Of a stretch of DNA of 64,000 nucleotides, positions 22,871-30,245 are shown piece by piece. The translations under genes and the position numbers were made by a program. Location: the NCBI RefSeq assembly GCF_008364765.1, contig NZ_VTUY01000004.1, forward strand, positions 62,001-126,000, written 5' to 3'. How positions within the stretch are numbered: the first letter of the stretch is position 1; every line of letters begins with the position of its first letter. The notes under the pieces are model-generated. The model made no database searches and had not been told where the DNA came from. It saw only the letters and a program-made list of their open reading frames with translations. This DNA is from Bacillus sp. CH30_1T. GTDB lineage: Bacteria; Bacillota; Bacilli; Bacillales; Bacillaceae_B.

Positions 22871-23752
22871 ATGCCTGAAGGAAAAATTGTTAAAGCATTA
22901 AGTGGATTTTACTATGTGCTTTCAGAAGGAAGCGTTACACAATGTCGGGGCAGAGGTAATTTCCGTATAAATAAAATAACACCCCTGGTGGGTGATTATG
23001 TTGAATTTCAAGCGGAGAACAAAACGGATGGATACATTCTGAAGGTCTGTGACCGTAAGAATGAGTTAGTACGTCCCCCGATTGCAAATGTCGATCAAGC
23101 GATATTGGTCTTCTCTGCAAGCGAACCGAATTTTAGCCCGGCTTTACTTGACCGCTTTCTTGTGTTGGTAGAGAGTAAAGAAATAGAACCGCTTATTTGT
23201 GTAACCAAGATGGACTTACTTACATCTGATCAAACAAACAAAATTGAACGATTTGTGAAGGATTACCGCTCATTCGGGTATGAAGTCCTGATGACGTCTT
23301 CGAAAACGGAGCATGGTGTAGAGGAATTGACTCCGTATTTACGTGATAAAATTTCTGTGTTTGCAGGGCAGTCCGGAGTAGGGAAATCGTCCTTGCTTAA
23401 TGCCTTGAAACCTGAACTTGAATTAAAGACGGCTATGATCTCATCCCACTTAGGCAGGGGGAAACACACGACTCGTCATGTTGAACTGATTGATATTGAA
23501 GATGGGTTAGTAGCGGATACCCCTGGGTTTAGTTCATTGGAGTTTTCAGAGCTTGAAATTGAAGAGCTGCCACGATGCTTCCCTGAAATGGTTGAAGTGT
23601 CTGAGGACTGTAAATTTAGGGGCTGCCTCCATATCAATGAGCCGAAATGTGCCGTTAAAGCTGCCGTAGAAGCAGGCGAAATCCCTACTTACCGTTATGA
23701 TCACTATTTAACGTTTCACAAAGAAATAAAAGATAGAAAGCCGAGGTACTAA
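22871..23752 (+). CDS. rsgA: Ribosome small-subunit GTPase RsgA
   Basis: A late 30S maturation GTPase (CpgA/YloQ). Circularly permuted order: an OB fold (about 1-65), then NKxD-type TKMD near 114, the P-loop GQSGVGKSS at 166-174, and DTPGFSS, followed by a zinc site (Cys-x-x-x-x-Cys-x-His, then Cys: CKFRGCLHINEPKC). 293 residues. ATG after TAGGAGGTTTCGA. In B. subtilis it sits in the same prpC-prkC-rsgA-rpe run; the terminator before it suggests partly separate transcription. Confidence 0.95.
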   Translation: MPEGKIVKALSGFYYVLSEGSVTQCRGRGNFRINKITPLVGDYVEFQAENKTDGYILKVCDRKNELVRPPIANVDQAILVFSASEPNFSPALLDRFLVLVESKEIEPLICVTKMDLLTSDQTNKIERFVKDYRSFGYEVLMTSSKTEHGVEELTPYLRDKISVFAGQSGVGKSSLLNALKPELELKTAMISSHLGRGKHTTRHVELIDIEDGLVADTPGFSSLEFSELEIEELPRCFPEMVEVSEDCKFRGCLHINEPKCAVKAAVEAGEIPTYRYDHYLTFHKEIKDRKPRY

Positions 23753-23754
23753 AT

Positions 23755-24405
23755 ATGAAAATCGCACCTTCCATTCTGTCTGCTGATTTTGCAGAGTTAG
23801 GGAATGAAATTAAAGATGTTGAAAAAGGGGGAGCCGATTATATCCATGTGGATGTGATGGATGGTCACTTCGTACCGAACATAACATTGGGTCCAATGAT
23901 CGTGAAAGCCATTAGACCGTTAACAACGTTACCACTGGATGTTCATCTTATGATTGAAAATCCAGGGCAATATATTGAAGCTTTTGCAGATGCTGGAGCT
24001 GACTATCTTACCGTCCATGTAGAAGCAGATCCCCATTTGCATAGAACGATTCAGATGATCAAAAGCAAAGGCGTAAAAGCGGGAGTCGTCCTAAATCCTG
24101 CAACACCGGCAGAAATGATCAAGCCGATTTTGCAAGATGTCGATATGGTTCTGCTTATGACTGTGAACCCTGGATTTGGCGGACAATCGTTTATTCCGTC
24201 TGTCGTTCCGAAGATCAAACAAATTCGTGAATGGGCGAATGAAGTAAACCCAGCACTTGAAATAGAAGTTGATGGAGGCATTAACCCTGAAACGGCAGCC
24301 ATTTGTGCTGAAGCAGGAGCTGATGTGTTTGTAGCTGGTTCTGCCATCTACAACCGTAGCGATCGAGCGGCGGCAATCGAAGAATTAAAGAGATCTCTTG
24401 TATAA
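23755..24405 (+). CDS. rpe: Ribulose-phosphate 3-epimerase
   Basis: Interconverts ribulose 5-phosphate and xylulose 5-phosphate in the pentose phosphate pathway. A 216-residue TIM barrel with family motifs APSILSADFAELG, VDVMDGHFVPNITLGP, MTVNPGFGGQSFI and EVDGGIN. The start is 2 nt after the rsgA stop. Ends before a terminator. Confidence 0.96.
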   Translation: MKIAPSILSADFAELGNEIKDVEKGGADYIHVDVMDGHFVPNITLGPMIVKAIRPLTTLPLDVHLMIENPGQYIEAFADAGADYLTVHVEADPHLHRTIQMIKSKGVKAGVVLNPATPAEMIKPILQDVDMVLLMTVNPGFGGQSFIPSVVPKIKQIREWANEVNPALEIEVDGGINPETAAICAEAGADVFVAGSAIYNRSDRAAAIEELKRSLV

Positions 24406-24414
24406 GAGACGACA

Positions 24415-24445
24415 GGGGCTGATCCTTTTGGGTCAGTCCATTTTT
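24415..24445 (+). terminator. Terminator after rpe (GGGACTGACCC family)
   Basis: GGGCTGATCC and GGGTCAGTCC pair over ten positions (two G-T pairs) around TTTT, then ATTTTT. Shares its core with the hairpins after prkC, khpA and topA. Confidence 0.8.
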
Positions 24446-24465
24446 GTAGAAAAGGAGTGGAGATA

Positions 24466-25113
24466 ATGATAATCAATATAGTCGCAAGTGGTCCAGGAAG
24501 ATATATCCCTGAATTGAAGGTGTACGACGGGGAAGTAGTGAAGTGGATAGGGGTCGATCGGGGAGTTTATACACTATTGGAACAGTCCATAGAACCATGG
24601 GTAGCATTTGGGGATTTTGATTCGGTTTCCGATGAGGAATGGCTTCTGATTCAAGAAAAAGTCCAGGAAGTCAATCGCTATAAGCCTGAAAAGGATGAAA
24701 CGGATCTTGAACTTGCCCTAAACTGGGCCATCGATCAGAACCCAGACAATATTAACATATTTGGTGCGACTGGAGGACGCCTTGATCACTTCATGGGAAA
24801 TCTTCAATTACTCATGATGCCAAGCCTAGTGGAAAAGGATATTCAGGTGGAAATCATCGATGTACAAAATCGACTATACCTTGCATCAGCAGGGGAACAT
24901 TCCGTGGAGAAAAACAAGGATTTACACTATATTTCCTTTGTTCCCGTCACCGATTTTGTTGAGAATATCACCCTCTCAGGCTTTAAATATCCATTAAAAA
25001 AACGGAATATTTTCAGAGGTTCCACACTATGTATTAGTAATGAACTTATACAATCATCTGGTACTTTTTCCTTTTCAAATGGCATATTAATGGTGATAAG
25101 AAGCAGTGATTAA
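24466..25113 (+). CDS. thiN: Thiamine pyrophosphokinase
   Basis: Converts thiamine to thiamine pyrophosphate. The 215-residue protein has the conserved catalytic features GVDRGVYTLLEQ, AFGDFDSVSDEEW, KDETDLELAL and FGATGGRLDHFMGNL. I start at the ATG after AAAGGAGTGG; a GTG 9 nt upstream is in frame but lies in the ribosome binding site. Confidence 0.93.
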   Translation: MIINIVASGPGRYIPELKVYDGEVVKWIGVDRGVYTLLEQSIEPWVAFGDFDSVSDEEWLLIQEKVQEVNRYKPEKDETDLELALNWAIDQNPDNINIFGATGGRLDHFMGNLQLLMMPSLVEKDIQVEIIDVQNRLYLASAGEHSVEKNKDLHYISFVPVTDFVENITLSGFKYPLKKRNIFRGSTLCISNELIQSSGTFSFSNGILMVIRSSD

Positions 25114-25226
25114 AGCTTCTAAAAACCAGGTAGAAAAGAAGACGTACTTAACTGAGACTGCTTGAATAGACTAAACTGTTGTCAAGCGAAACATTACGTT
25201 CTTTAGATTGTGGGGAGGGACTAAAA

Positions 25227-25307
25227 ATGCGCTTTTATACAATCAAATTACCAAAATTCTTGGGTGGACTTGTGAGGGCGATGTTAGGAACGTTTAAAAA
25301 AGAATAA
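25227..25307 (+). CDS. spoVM: Stage V sporulation protein SpoVM
   Basis: A 26-residue amphipathic helix peptide that marks the curved outer forespore membrane and recruits SpoIVA to start coat assembly. The codons read MRFYTIKLPKFLGG then LVRAMLGTFKKE. It keeps the proline at position 9, which is important for curvature sensing in B. subtilis. Ribosome binding site GGGGAGGGA. Too short for standard gene calling, but the identity is clear, and its position between thiN and rpmB is as in B. subtilis. It shows that the organism is, or descends from, a spore former. Confidence 0.95.
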   Translation: MRFYTIKLPKFLGGLVRAMLGTFKKE

Positions 25308-25318
25308 ATGGTTTGTTG

Positions 25319-25353
25319 AAGGTGGCTTTTGCCATCTTCTTTTTTTTTTTTTT
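25319..25353 (+). terminator. Terminator after spoVM
   Basis: AAGGTGGC/GCCATCTT stem with a TTTT loop, then C and a run of fourteen T. Confidence 0.92.
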
Positions 25354-25486
25354 GAAGAAAGAGAAGTGGGTTTGAGAAAAATGAGAGTATAATTGCTATA
25401 TGGTAATAGGGAAATGATGATAAGGGCCTACAATAGTGCCCTGGACATGTTTTTTAGGCTGAGTTGAGTCCTCCAGGGGGGAGACT

Positions 25487-25536
25487 TGTGCCACATTCAC
25501 ACAAACATGTGCCACTTTTTGAGTTTATTGCGCCAA
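25487..25536 (+). repeat. Three octamers at exact 21-bp spacing
   Basis: TGTGCCAC starts at 25487 and 25508, and a variant TGCGCCAA starts at 25529. The spacing is 21 bp each time, about two helical turns, so the octamers would lie on one face of DNA. Confidence 0.6.
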
Positions 25537-25557
25537 ATTGTGAACAGTCGTGTTCCT

Positions 25558-25586
25558 GCCCCAGGGCGAGCCCTTTCCGCTTTTCT
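25558..25586 (+). repeat. Truncated right end of palindromic repeat
   Basis: The sequence from GCCCCAGGGCGAGCCC to CCGCTTTTCT matches the right end of the copy at 25702-25837 with two differences over 29 bases. Its left part is absent. Confidence 0.7.
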
Positions 25587-25710
25587 ATATGTCCAGCTCC
25601 GGCGGCTAGCCCCTCGAGGTCATAAGGCGAATCAACCAAAAAGCAAAGAACGCCTTTCCGGTTAATTCGCCTTATGCTTGTCGGGGCTGGGCAAGCCGCC
25701 TCCGCTTTTC
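25577..25710 (+). repeat. Palindromic repeat, copy 1
   Basis: Bounded by CCGCTTTTC at both ends. The outer arms pair GGCGGCT with AGCCGCC and AGCCCC with GGGGCT; the inner arms CATAAGGCGAATCAACC (25621-25637) and GGTTAATTCGCCTTATG (25660-25676) pair at 16 of 17 positions. An A-rich apex precedes CGCCTTTCC. Confidence 0.85.
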
Positions 25711-25837
25711 TTCGATGTCCAGCTCCAGGGGCTTGAGGCTCGAGGTCATAAGTCAAACTAACCAAAAAGGCAAAAGCGCCTTTCAGGTTAGTTCGTCTTA
25801 TGCTTGTCGCCTCAGGGCGAGCCCCTTCCGCTTTTCT
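25702..25837 (+). repeat. Palindromic repeat, copy 2
   Basis: Shares its left CCGCTTTTC boundary with copy 1. Inner arms CATAAGTCAAACTAACC (25747-25763) and GGTTAGTTCGTCTTATG (25786-25802) pair at 15 of 17 positions. Outer arms GGGGCT/AGCCCC and GAGGC/GCCTC. Confidence 0.85.
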
Positions 25838-25988
25838 TGGTGTAAAGTATTTTTTCTTGAAAGGTTTTAATTGTAGTATTGCATTATAGAAAGTTGTGTG
25901 ATAAATTATTAAAGTATCTTTATGATAATAAGCGAAATGTGGAACTGAAATTAACTTCAGCTTCTTGTTAGTGAGGAGGGAATATATT

Positions 25989-26177
25989 ATGGCAAAACAA
26001 TGCGTAGTAACAGGCCGTAAAGCTAGCTCAGGTAACGCTCGCTCTCACGCAATGAATGCGAACAAGCGTACTTGGGGTGCAAACCTGCAAAAAGTTCGAA
26101 TTCTTGTAGACGGAAAGCCTAAGAAAGTATGGGTTTCTGCAAGAGCGTTGAAATCTGGTAAAGTGGAACGCGTATAA
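25989..26177 (+). CDS. rpmB: 50S ribosomal protein L28
   Basis: A 62-residue large-subunit protein: [20 protein letters not shown], then [16 protein letters not shown] and [17 protein letters not shown]. It has no CxxC zinc pair, as in Bacillus L28. The frame extends upstream, but the ATG after GTGAGGAGGGA gives the standard length. It has its own terminator. Confidence 0.96.
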   Translation: MAKQCVVTGRKASSGNARSHAMNANKRTWGANLQKVRILVDGKPKKVWVSARALKSGKVERV

Positions 26178-26191
26178 TACTTAAAACGAGA

Positions 26192-26219
26192 AGACGTCTA
26201 GTTTCTAGGCGTCTTTTTT
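26192..26219 (+). terminator. Terminator after rpmB
   Basis: AGACGTCTAG/CTAGGCGTCT (one G-T pair) with a TTT loop, then TTTTTT. Confidence 0.92.
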
Positions 26220-26499
26220 CTATCTTCTGGCGGATTGGGGCAAAGTGATCTGCTAGACACACAGAAAATCAGGACAATTCTTGATTAAGTATCTGGAACA
26301 TGACTAATCCTTTCTCTAAAACACGAGTATCAACACTCACTTCACCTGAAGTAAAAATGATTAATCTTTGCATATTAAGGAAAAAATAGTGGGCATGACC
26401 CGACAAATCATGTAGAGATAATAGTTTAGCTTTCAAAAACAGCATACTTATAGTAAAATGTTTTTAGCCAAGCATGTAATTAAAGGGGGAAAACATTCC
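26220..26499 (+). other. Intergenic region before yloU
   Basis: No supported gene. A TATAGT box at 26449-26454, with TTAGCT 17 nt upstream (26426-26431), is a weak candidate promoter for yloU. A 34-codon minus-strand frame (26269-26373) has no ribosome binding site. Confidence 0.4.
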
Positions 26500-26862
26500 A
26501 TGTCCATCGAATTGAAAACGCAGTACGGACAAATTGATATTACGAATGATGTCATTGCAATGATTGCTGGAGGTGCAGCGGTGGATTGCTACGGAATTGT
26601 TGGAATGGCTTCAAAGAACCAAATTAAAGACGGTTTCACAGATATCTTACGTAAGGAAAATTTCACTCGCGGAGTGATTGTTCGTCAAGATGAAGAGGAA
26701 GTACATATTGATATGTATATTATTGTGAGTTATGGTACAAAAATTTCTGAGATTGCTCATAATGTACAATCCAAGGTTAAATATACTCTTGATAAGACCG
26801 TCGGCTTGGCGGTAGATTCAGTAAATATTTTTGTGCAGGGGGTTCGTGTCACGAACCCGTAG
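26500..26862 (+). CDS. Asp23/Gls24 family envelope-stress-like protein (YloU)
   Basis: A 120-residue protein of the Asp23/Gls24 (DUF322) family: the N-terminus ELKTQYGQIDITNDVIAMIAG leads to YGIVGMASK, and the C-terminal half has MYIIVSYGTKISEIAHNVQSKVK. Members are membrane-associated or small cytoplasmic proteins of unclear role. It sits directly before fakA, a pairing conserved in Firmicutes that suggests a link to lipid or envelope homeostasis (inference). Start chosen at the ATG after AAAGGGGGA. Confidence 0.88.
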   Translation: MSIELKTQYGQIDITNDVIAMIAGGAAVDCYGIVGMASKNQIKDGFTDILRKENFTRGVIVRQDEEEVHIDMYIIVSYGTKISEIAHNVQSKVKYTLDKTVGLAVDSVNIFVQGVRVTNP

Positions 26863-26877
26863 TGAGGAGGAAGATTC

Positions 26878-28542
26878 GTGTCGATTACATCTTTGGAAGG
26901 AAAACGTTTTGCTGAAATGGTGATACAAGGTGCCACTCAATTATCTGCCCATGCGCAGCTGGTTGACGCGCTGAACGTTTTTCCTGTTCCTGATGGTGAT
27001 ACTGGAACAAATATGAATTTATCCATGACTTCTGGTGCGAAGGAAGTTCAAAATCATATTCAAGGTCATATTGGAAATGTGGCTGCTGCTCTTTCAAAAG
27101 GGTTATTGATGGGAGCAAGAGGTAACTCAGGTGTTATCTTATCCCAATTGTTCAGAGGCTTTGGTAAAGCGATTGAAGGGAAAGAATCCTTATCAAGTGC
27201 AGAATTTGCCAATGCACTTCAAACAGGTGTAGAAACGGCTTATAAAGCAGTTATGAAACCTGTTGAAGGAACGATTCTAACGGTTGCGAAAGATGCTGCA
27301 AGAAAAGGTGTTTCTGTAGCTGAAACAGAAAATGATTTCGTAAAGCTAATGCAGGCAATCGTCGATGAGGCTCAGGCTTCGTTAAATCGTACACCTGATT
27401 TACTTCCTGTTCTAAAGGAAGTGGGAGTGGTTGATAGTGGTGGTCAAGGACTATTATTCGTATATGAAGGATTTTTAGCTGACCTAAAGGGAGAAAAGGT
27501 TTCAAATCAAGCCTCGTTACCTTCCATGAATGATCTCGTGAGTGCTGAGCATCATAAAACAGCTCAAGATTTCATGAGTACGGAGGATATTGAATTTGGC
27601 TATTGCACAGAATTCATGGTCAGATTTGAACAAGGCAAACAATCATTTGATGAAGAAGATTTCCGTCAGGATTTAAGCGGATTCGGTGATTCCCTGCTTG
27701 TCATAAGTGACGATGAATTAGCTAAAGTACATATCCATTCTGAACAACCTGGTGATGTATTGACATATGGTCATAAATACGGAAGTCTCATCAATATCAA
27801 GATTGAGAACATGAGACAACAGCACAGCAGCATCGTTGGTGAAACGAAGCCAGTGAAAGCGCAAGCTTCTGTTGCACCAAAAGAAGTTGACTTTGCCATT
27901 ATTACGGTTGCGATGGGTGAAGGGATTTCCGAGTTGTTCAAAAGCATCGGCGCTACCGCTGTGATCGAAGGTGGTCAAACGATGAATCCAAGTACGGAGG
28001 ATATCGTGAAAGCTGTAGAAGAAGTGAATGCGAAGAGAGTCATTATCATGCCGAATAATAAAAACATTATTATGGCAGCAGATCAAGCGGCAGAAGTTCT
28101 TGAAATGGAAGTAGCTGTTGTCCCAACGAAGACAGTACCTCAAGGAATGGCTGCATTACTTGCTTTTAATCCATCAGCCTCTGTTGAAGACAACAAGCAG
28201 TTAATGACTGAAGCTTCAAAGCAGGTCAAAACGGGTCAAATCACGTTTGCTGTAAGAGATACGAATATTGATGGTGTTGCCATTGCGAAAGATGACTTTA
28301 TGGGAATAGCAGAAGGTAAGATTGTTATTTCTGATCATGACCGTCAAAAGTCGGCGCAAAGCTTATTAGAGAAAATGCTGGATGAAGACTCCGAAATTTT
28401 AACCATTCTATATGGTGAAGATGTAACAGAAGAGGACGTGCATTCATTAAAAGAGTATGTAGAAGAACATTATGAAGATGTGGAAGTGGAAGTTCATAAT
28501 GGTAAACAACCACTTTACTCCTATATATTCTCAGTTGAATAA
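26878..28542 (+). CDS. fakA: Fatty acid kinase subunit FakA (YloV, DAK-like)
   Basis: ATP-binding subunit that phosphorylates fatty acids held by FakB (DegV-family) proteins, allowing exogenous fatty acids to enter phospholipid synthesis through PlsX. The N-terminal DhaL domain (about 1-200) has the nucleotide/Mg motif NVFPVPDGDTGTNMNLSM and GARGNSGVILSQL; the C-terminal half (about 330-554) is the FakA_C domain for FakB interaction. 554 residues, GTG start after GTGAGGAGG. No fakB is in the window. Naming follows the Staphylococcus enzyme. Confidence 0.9.
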   Translation: MSITSLEGKRFAEMVIQGATQLSAHAQLVDALNVFPVPDGDTGTNMNLSMTSGAKEVQNHIQGHIGNVAAALSKGLLMGARGNSGVILSQLFRGFGKAIEGKESLSSAEFANALQTGVETAYKAVMKPVEGTILTVAKDAARKGVSVAETENDFVKLMQAIVDEAQASLNRTPDLLPVLKEVGVVDSGGQGLLFVYEGFLADLKGEKVSNQASLPSMNDLVSAEHHKTAQDFMSTEDIEFGYCTEFMVRFEQGKQSFDEEDFRQDLSGFGDSLLVISDDELAKVHIHSEQPGDVLTYGHKYGSLINIKIENMRQQHSSIVGETKPVKAQASVAPKEVDFAIITVAMGEGISELFKSIGATAVIEGGQTMNPSTEDIVKAVEEVNAKRVIIMPNNKNIIMAADQAAEVLEMEVAVVPTKTVPQGMAALLAFNPSASVEDNKQLMTEASKQVKTGQITFAVRDTNIDGVAIAKDDFMGIAEGKIVISDHDRQKSAQSLLEKMLDEDSEILTILYGEDVTEEDVHSLKEYVEEHYEDVEVEVHNGKQPLYSYIFSVE

Positions 28543-28550
28543 GGAATAAA

Positions 28551-28588
28551 GGAAGGGGGGCAGCTCTATGTGGAGTTTGTCCCCTTCA
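28551..28588 (+). other. Hairpin between fakA and sdaAB
   Basis: GAAGGGG pairs with CCCCTTC and GCTC with GAGT, with the loop around TATGTG. It has no T run, so termination is uncertain. Confidence 0.45.
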
Positions 28589-28639
28589 ATTATGTTAGAA
28601 TGGTTGTATAGTTTGGATGTTAAGTGAGGGGGAAAAGTC

Positions 28640-29302
28640 ATGAAATACAAAAGTGTATTTGATATTATCGGTCCTGTTATGATTGGTCCATCAAGCTCAC
28701 ATACGGCTGGTGCTGCCAGAATAGGAAGAGTGGCGAGAAACCTGTTTCGCAGGGAACCGAAATGGGCGAAGATATCCTTTTATGGATCATTTGCAAAAAC
28801 GTACAAGGGTCATGGAACAGATGTAGCCATTGTAGGTGGAATCCTCGATTATGATACATATGATGAACGAATTATCGAATCAATCAATGTAGCAAAGCAA
28901 AAAGGGATAAAGATCAAGTTTCAAGAGGAAGATGCCATTACGGATCATCCGAATACCGCTCGTATCAGGATGGGAGATGACAAAGGAGAAATCGAATTGG
29001 TGGGTATCTCCATTGGTGGAGGGAAAGTTGAAATTATCGAACTTAACGGATTTGAACTCAAATTGTCAGGTCATCATCCTGCTATTCTGGTCGTTCATGA
29101 CGACCGATTTGGGGCGATTGCATCTGTATCCAATATCATTGCCAAACATCAATTGAATATCGGTCATATGGATGTTTCGCGTAAAGAAAAGGGTCAGATG
29201 GCATTGATGACAATAGAAGTGGATCAACCGATTGATGAAGCTGTCATCAATGAATTAACGTCACTGCCCAATATTACTCAAGTTACCCGGATTTCCGATT
29301 AA
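28640..29302 (+). CDS. sdaAB: L-serine dehydratase, beta subunit
   Basis: Half of the [4Fe-4S] serine dehydratase that converts L-serine to pyruvate and ammonia. The 220-residue protein starts with the family block FDIIGPVMIGPSSSHTAGAARIG and ends with an ACT domain (about 148-220) thought to bind serine. ATG after GTGAGGGGG. Followed by a 49-nt gap with a CcpA-like site, then the alpha subunit. Confidence 0.94.
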   Translation: MKYKSVFDIIGPVMIGPSSSHTAGAARIGRVARNLFRREPKWAKISFYGSFAKTYKGHGTDVAIVGGILDYDTYDERIIESINVAKQKGIKIKFQEEDAITDHPNTARIRMGDDKGEIELVGISIGGGKVEIIELNGFELKLSGHHPAILVVHDDRFGAIASVSNIIAKHQLNIGHMDVSRKEKGQMALMTIEVDQPIDEAVINELTSLPNITQVTRISD

Positions 29303-29315
29303 TCAATTACTATAA

Positions 29316-29329
29316 TGATAGCGTTTACA
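29316..29329 (+). promoter_or_regulatory. Candidate CcpA (cre) site before sdaAA
   Basis: TGATAGCGTTTACA matches the cre consensus TGWAANCGNTNWCA at 10 of 11 informative positions. It directly follows and overlaps a TATAAT box (29311-29316). About 3-4 such near matches would be expected by chance over the whole window, so location is the main support. Confidence 0.4.
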
Positions 29330-29351
29330 TTCAGGCGAGGAGGTCATTTTA

Positions 29352-30245
29352 ATGTTTCGAAATGTAGCAGAGTTAGTAGAACTTGCTGAAAGTCAAAATA
29401 AGAAAATTTCTGATATTATGATTGAACAAGAAATAGAATTTACAGGCAAAACCTTTGATGAAGTATACAGTCAAATGGAGAGGAATCTTGAAGTGATGGA
29501 ACAGGCTGTAGCCAGAGGGCTGGAAGGTGTGAAATCACATTCAGGTTTAACAGGCGGGGATGCTGTGCTTTTACAAAAATATATTGAAAAAGGCCGCTCT
29601 CTTTGCGGAGACACCATCCTGGATGCAGTAAGTAAAGCGGTAGCAACCAATGAAGTGAATGCTGCAATGGGGACGATTTGTGCGACGCCAACTGCAGGGT
29701 CTGCAGGAGTTGTTCCAGGAACATTGTTCGCTGTTAAAAATAAGCTGAATCCTACAAAAGATGAAATGATCCGCTTCTTGTTTGCGTCTGGAGCGTTTGG
29801 ATTTGTTGTAGCGAATAACGCTTCCATCTCAGGTGCAGCGGGTGGATGTCAGGCTGAGGTTGGATCTGCCAGTGGAATGGCTGCAGCAGCGATCGTTGAA
29901 ATGGCAGGAGGAACCCCCAGTCAATCCGCAGAGGCCATGGCGATCACCTTAAAGAATATGTTAGGGCTTGTGTGTGACCCGGTTGCGGGACTCGTTGAGG
30001 TACCCTGTGTGAAGCGGAATGCAATGGGAGCCGCCAATGCGATGGTTGCAGCGGATATGGCACTTGCAGGCATAACGAGTCGTATTCCATGTGATGAAGT
30101 GATTGACGCCATGTACAAAATCGGTCAAACAATGCCTGTGGCTCTCCGTGAAACGGCTCAAGGAGGATTGGCTGCCACCCCTACAGGCAGGGAGCTTGAA
30201 GCGAAAATCTTTGGGGTTTCCCTGAATAAACGTGAAGACTCATAA
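29352..30245 (+). CDS. sdaAA: L-serine dehydratase, alpha subunit
   Basis: Carries the iron-sulfur centre of the two-subunit serine dehydratase. The 297-residue protein shows GRSLCGDTILDAVSKA, ICATPTAGSAGVVPG, GAAGGCQAEVGSASG and VCDPVAGLVEVPCVKRN, the last three containing the conserved cysteines. ATG after GCGAGGAGG. Its last 14 nt overlap the GTG start of recG. Confidence 0.94.
   Translation: MFRNVAELVELAESQNKKISDIMIEQEIEFTGKTFDEVYSQMERNLEVMEQAVARGLEGVKSHSGLTGGDAVLLQKYIEKGRSLCGDTILDAVSKAVATNEVNAAMGTICATPTAGSAGVVPGTLFAVKNKLNPTKDEMIRFLFASGAFGFVVANNASISGAAGGCQAEVGSASGMAAAAIVEMAGGTPSQSAEAMAITLKNMLGLVCDPVAGLVEVPCVKRNAMGAANAMVAADMALAGITSRIPCDEVIDAMYKIGQTMPVALRETAQGGLAATPTGRELEAKIFGVSLNKREDS

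Larger units (their letters stand above)
25354..25988 (+). other. Gene-free region with direct repeats and palindromic repeat cluster
   Basis: No convincing gene. Contents in order: a small AGGGC/GCCCT hairpin (25422-25442), a set of 21-bp-spaced TGTGCCAC repeats (25487-25536), a truncated and two full palindromic repeat copies (25558-25837), then an AT-rich stretch with the rpmB promoter and leader. A minus-strand open frame across the repeats (25454-25765) follows the repeat and not a protein pattern. Confidence 0.75.

Noticed and set aside
25454-25765. 103-codon minus-strand frame across the repeat cluster
   Set aside because: It is composed of the palindromic repeats, lacks a ribosome binding site, and its sequence follows the repeat copies.
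26269-26373. 34-codon minus-strand frame between rpmB and yloU
   Set aside because: It has plausible residues but no ribosome binding site or promoter, and I recognise no family. Too weak to call a gene.
27718-28143. 141-codon minus-strand frame inside fakA
   Set aside because: It lies fully opposite a well-supported conserved gene, and its sequence shows the His/Asn/Phe-rich look of an antisense frame.
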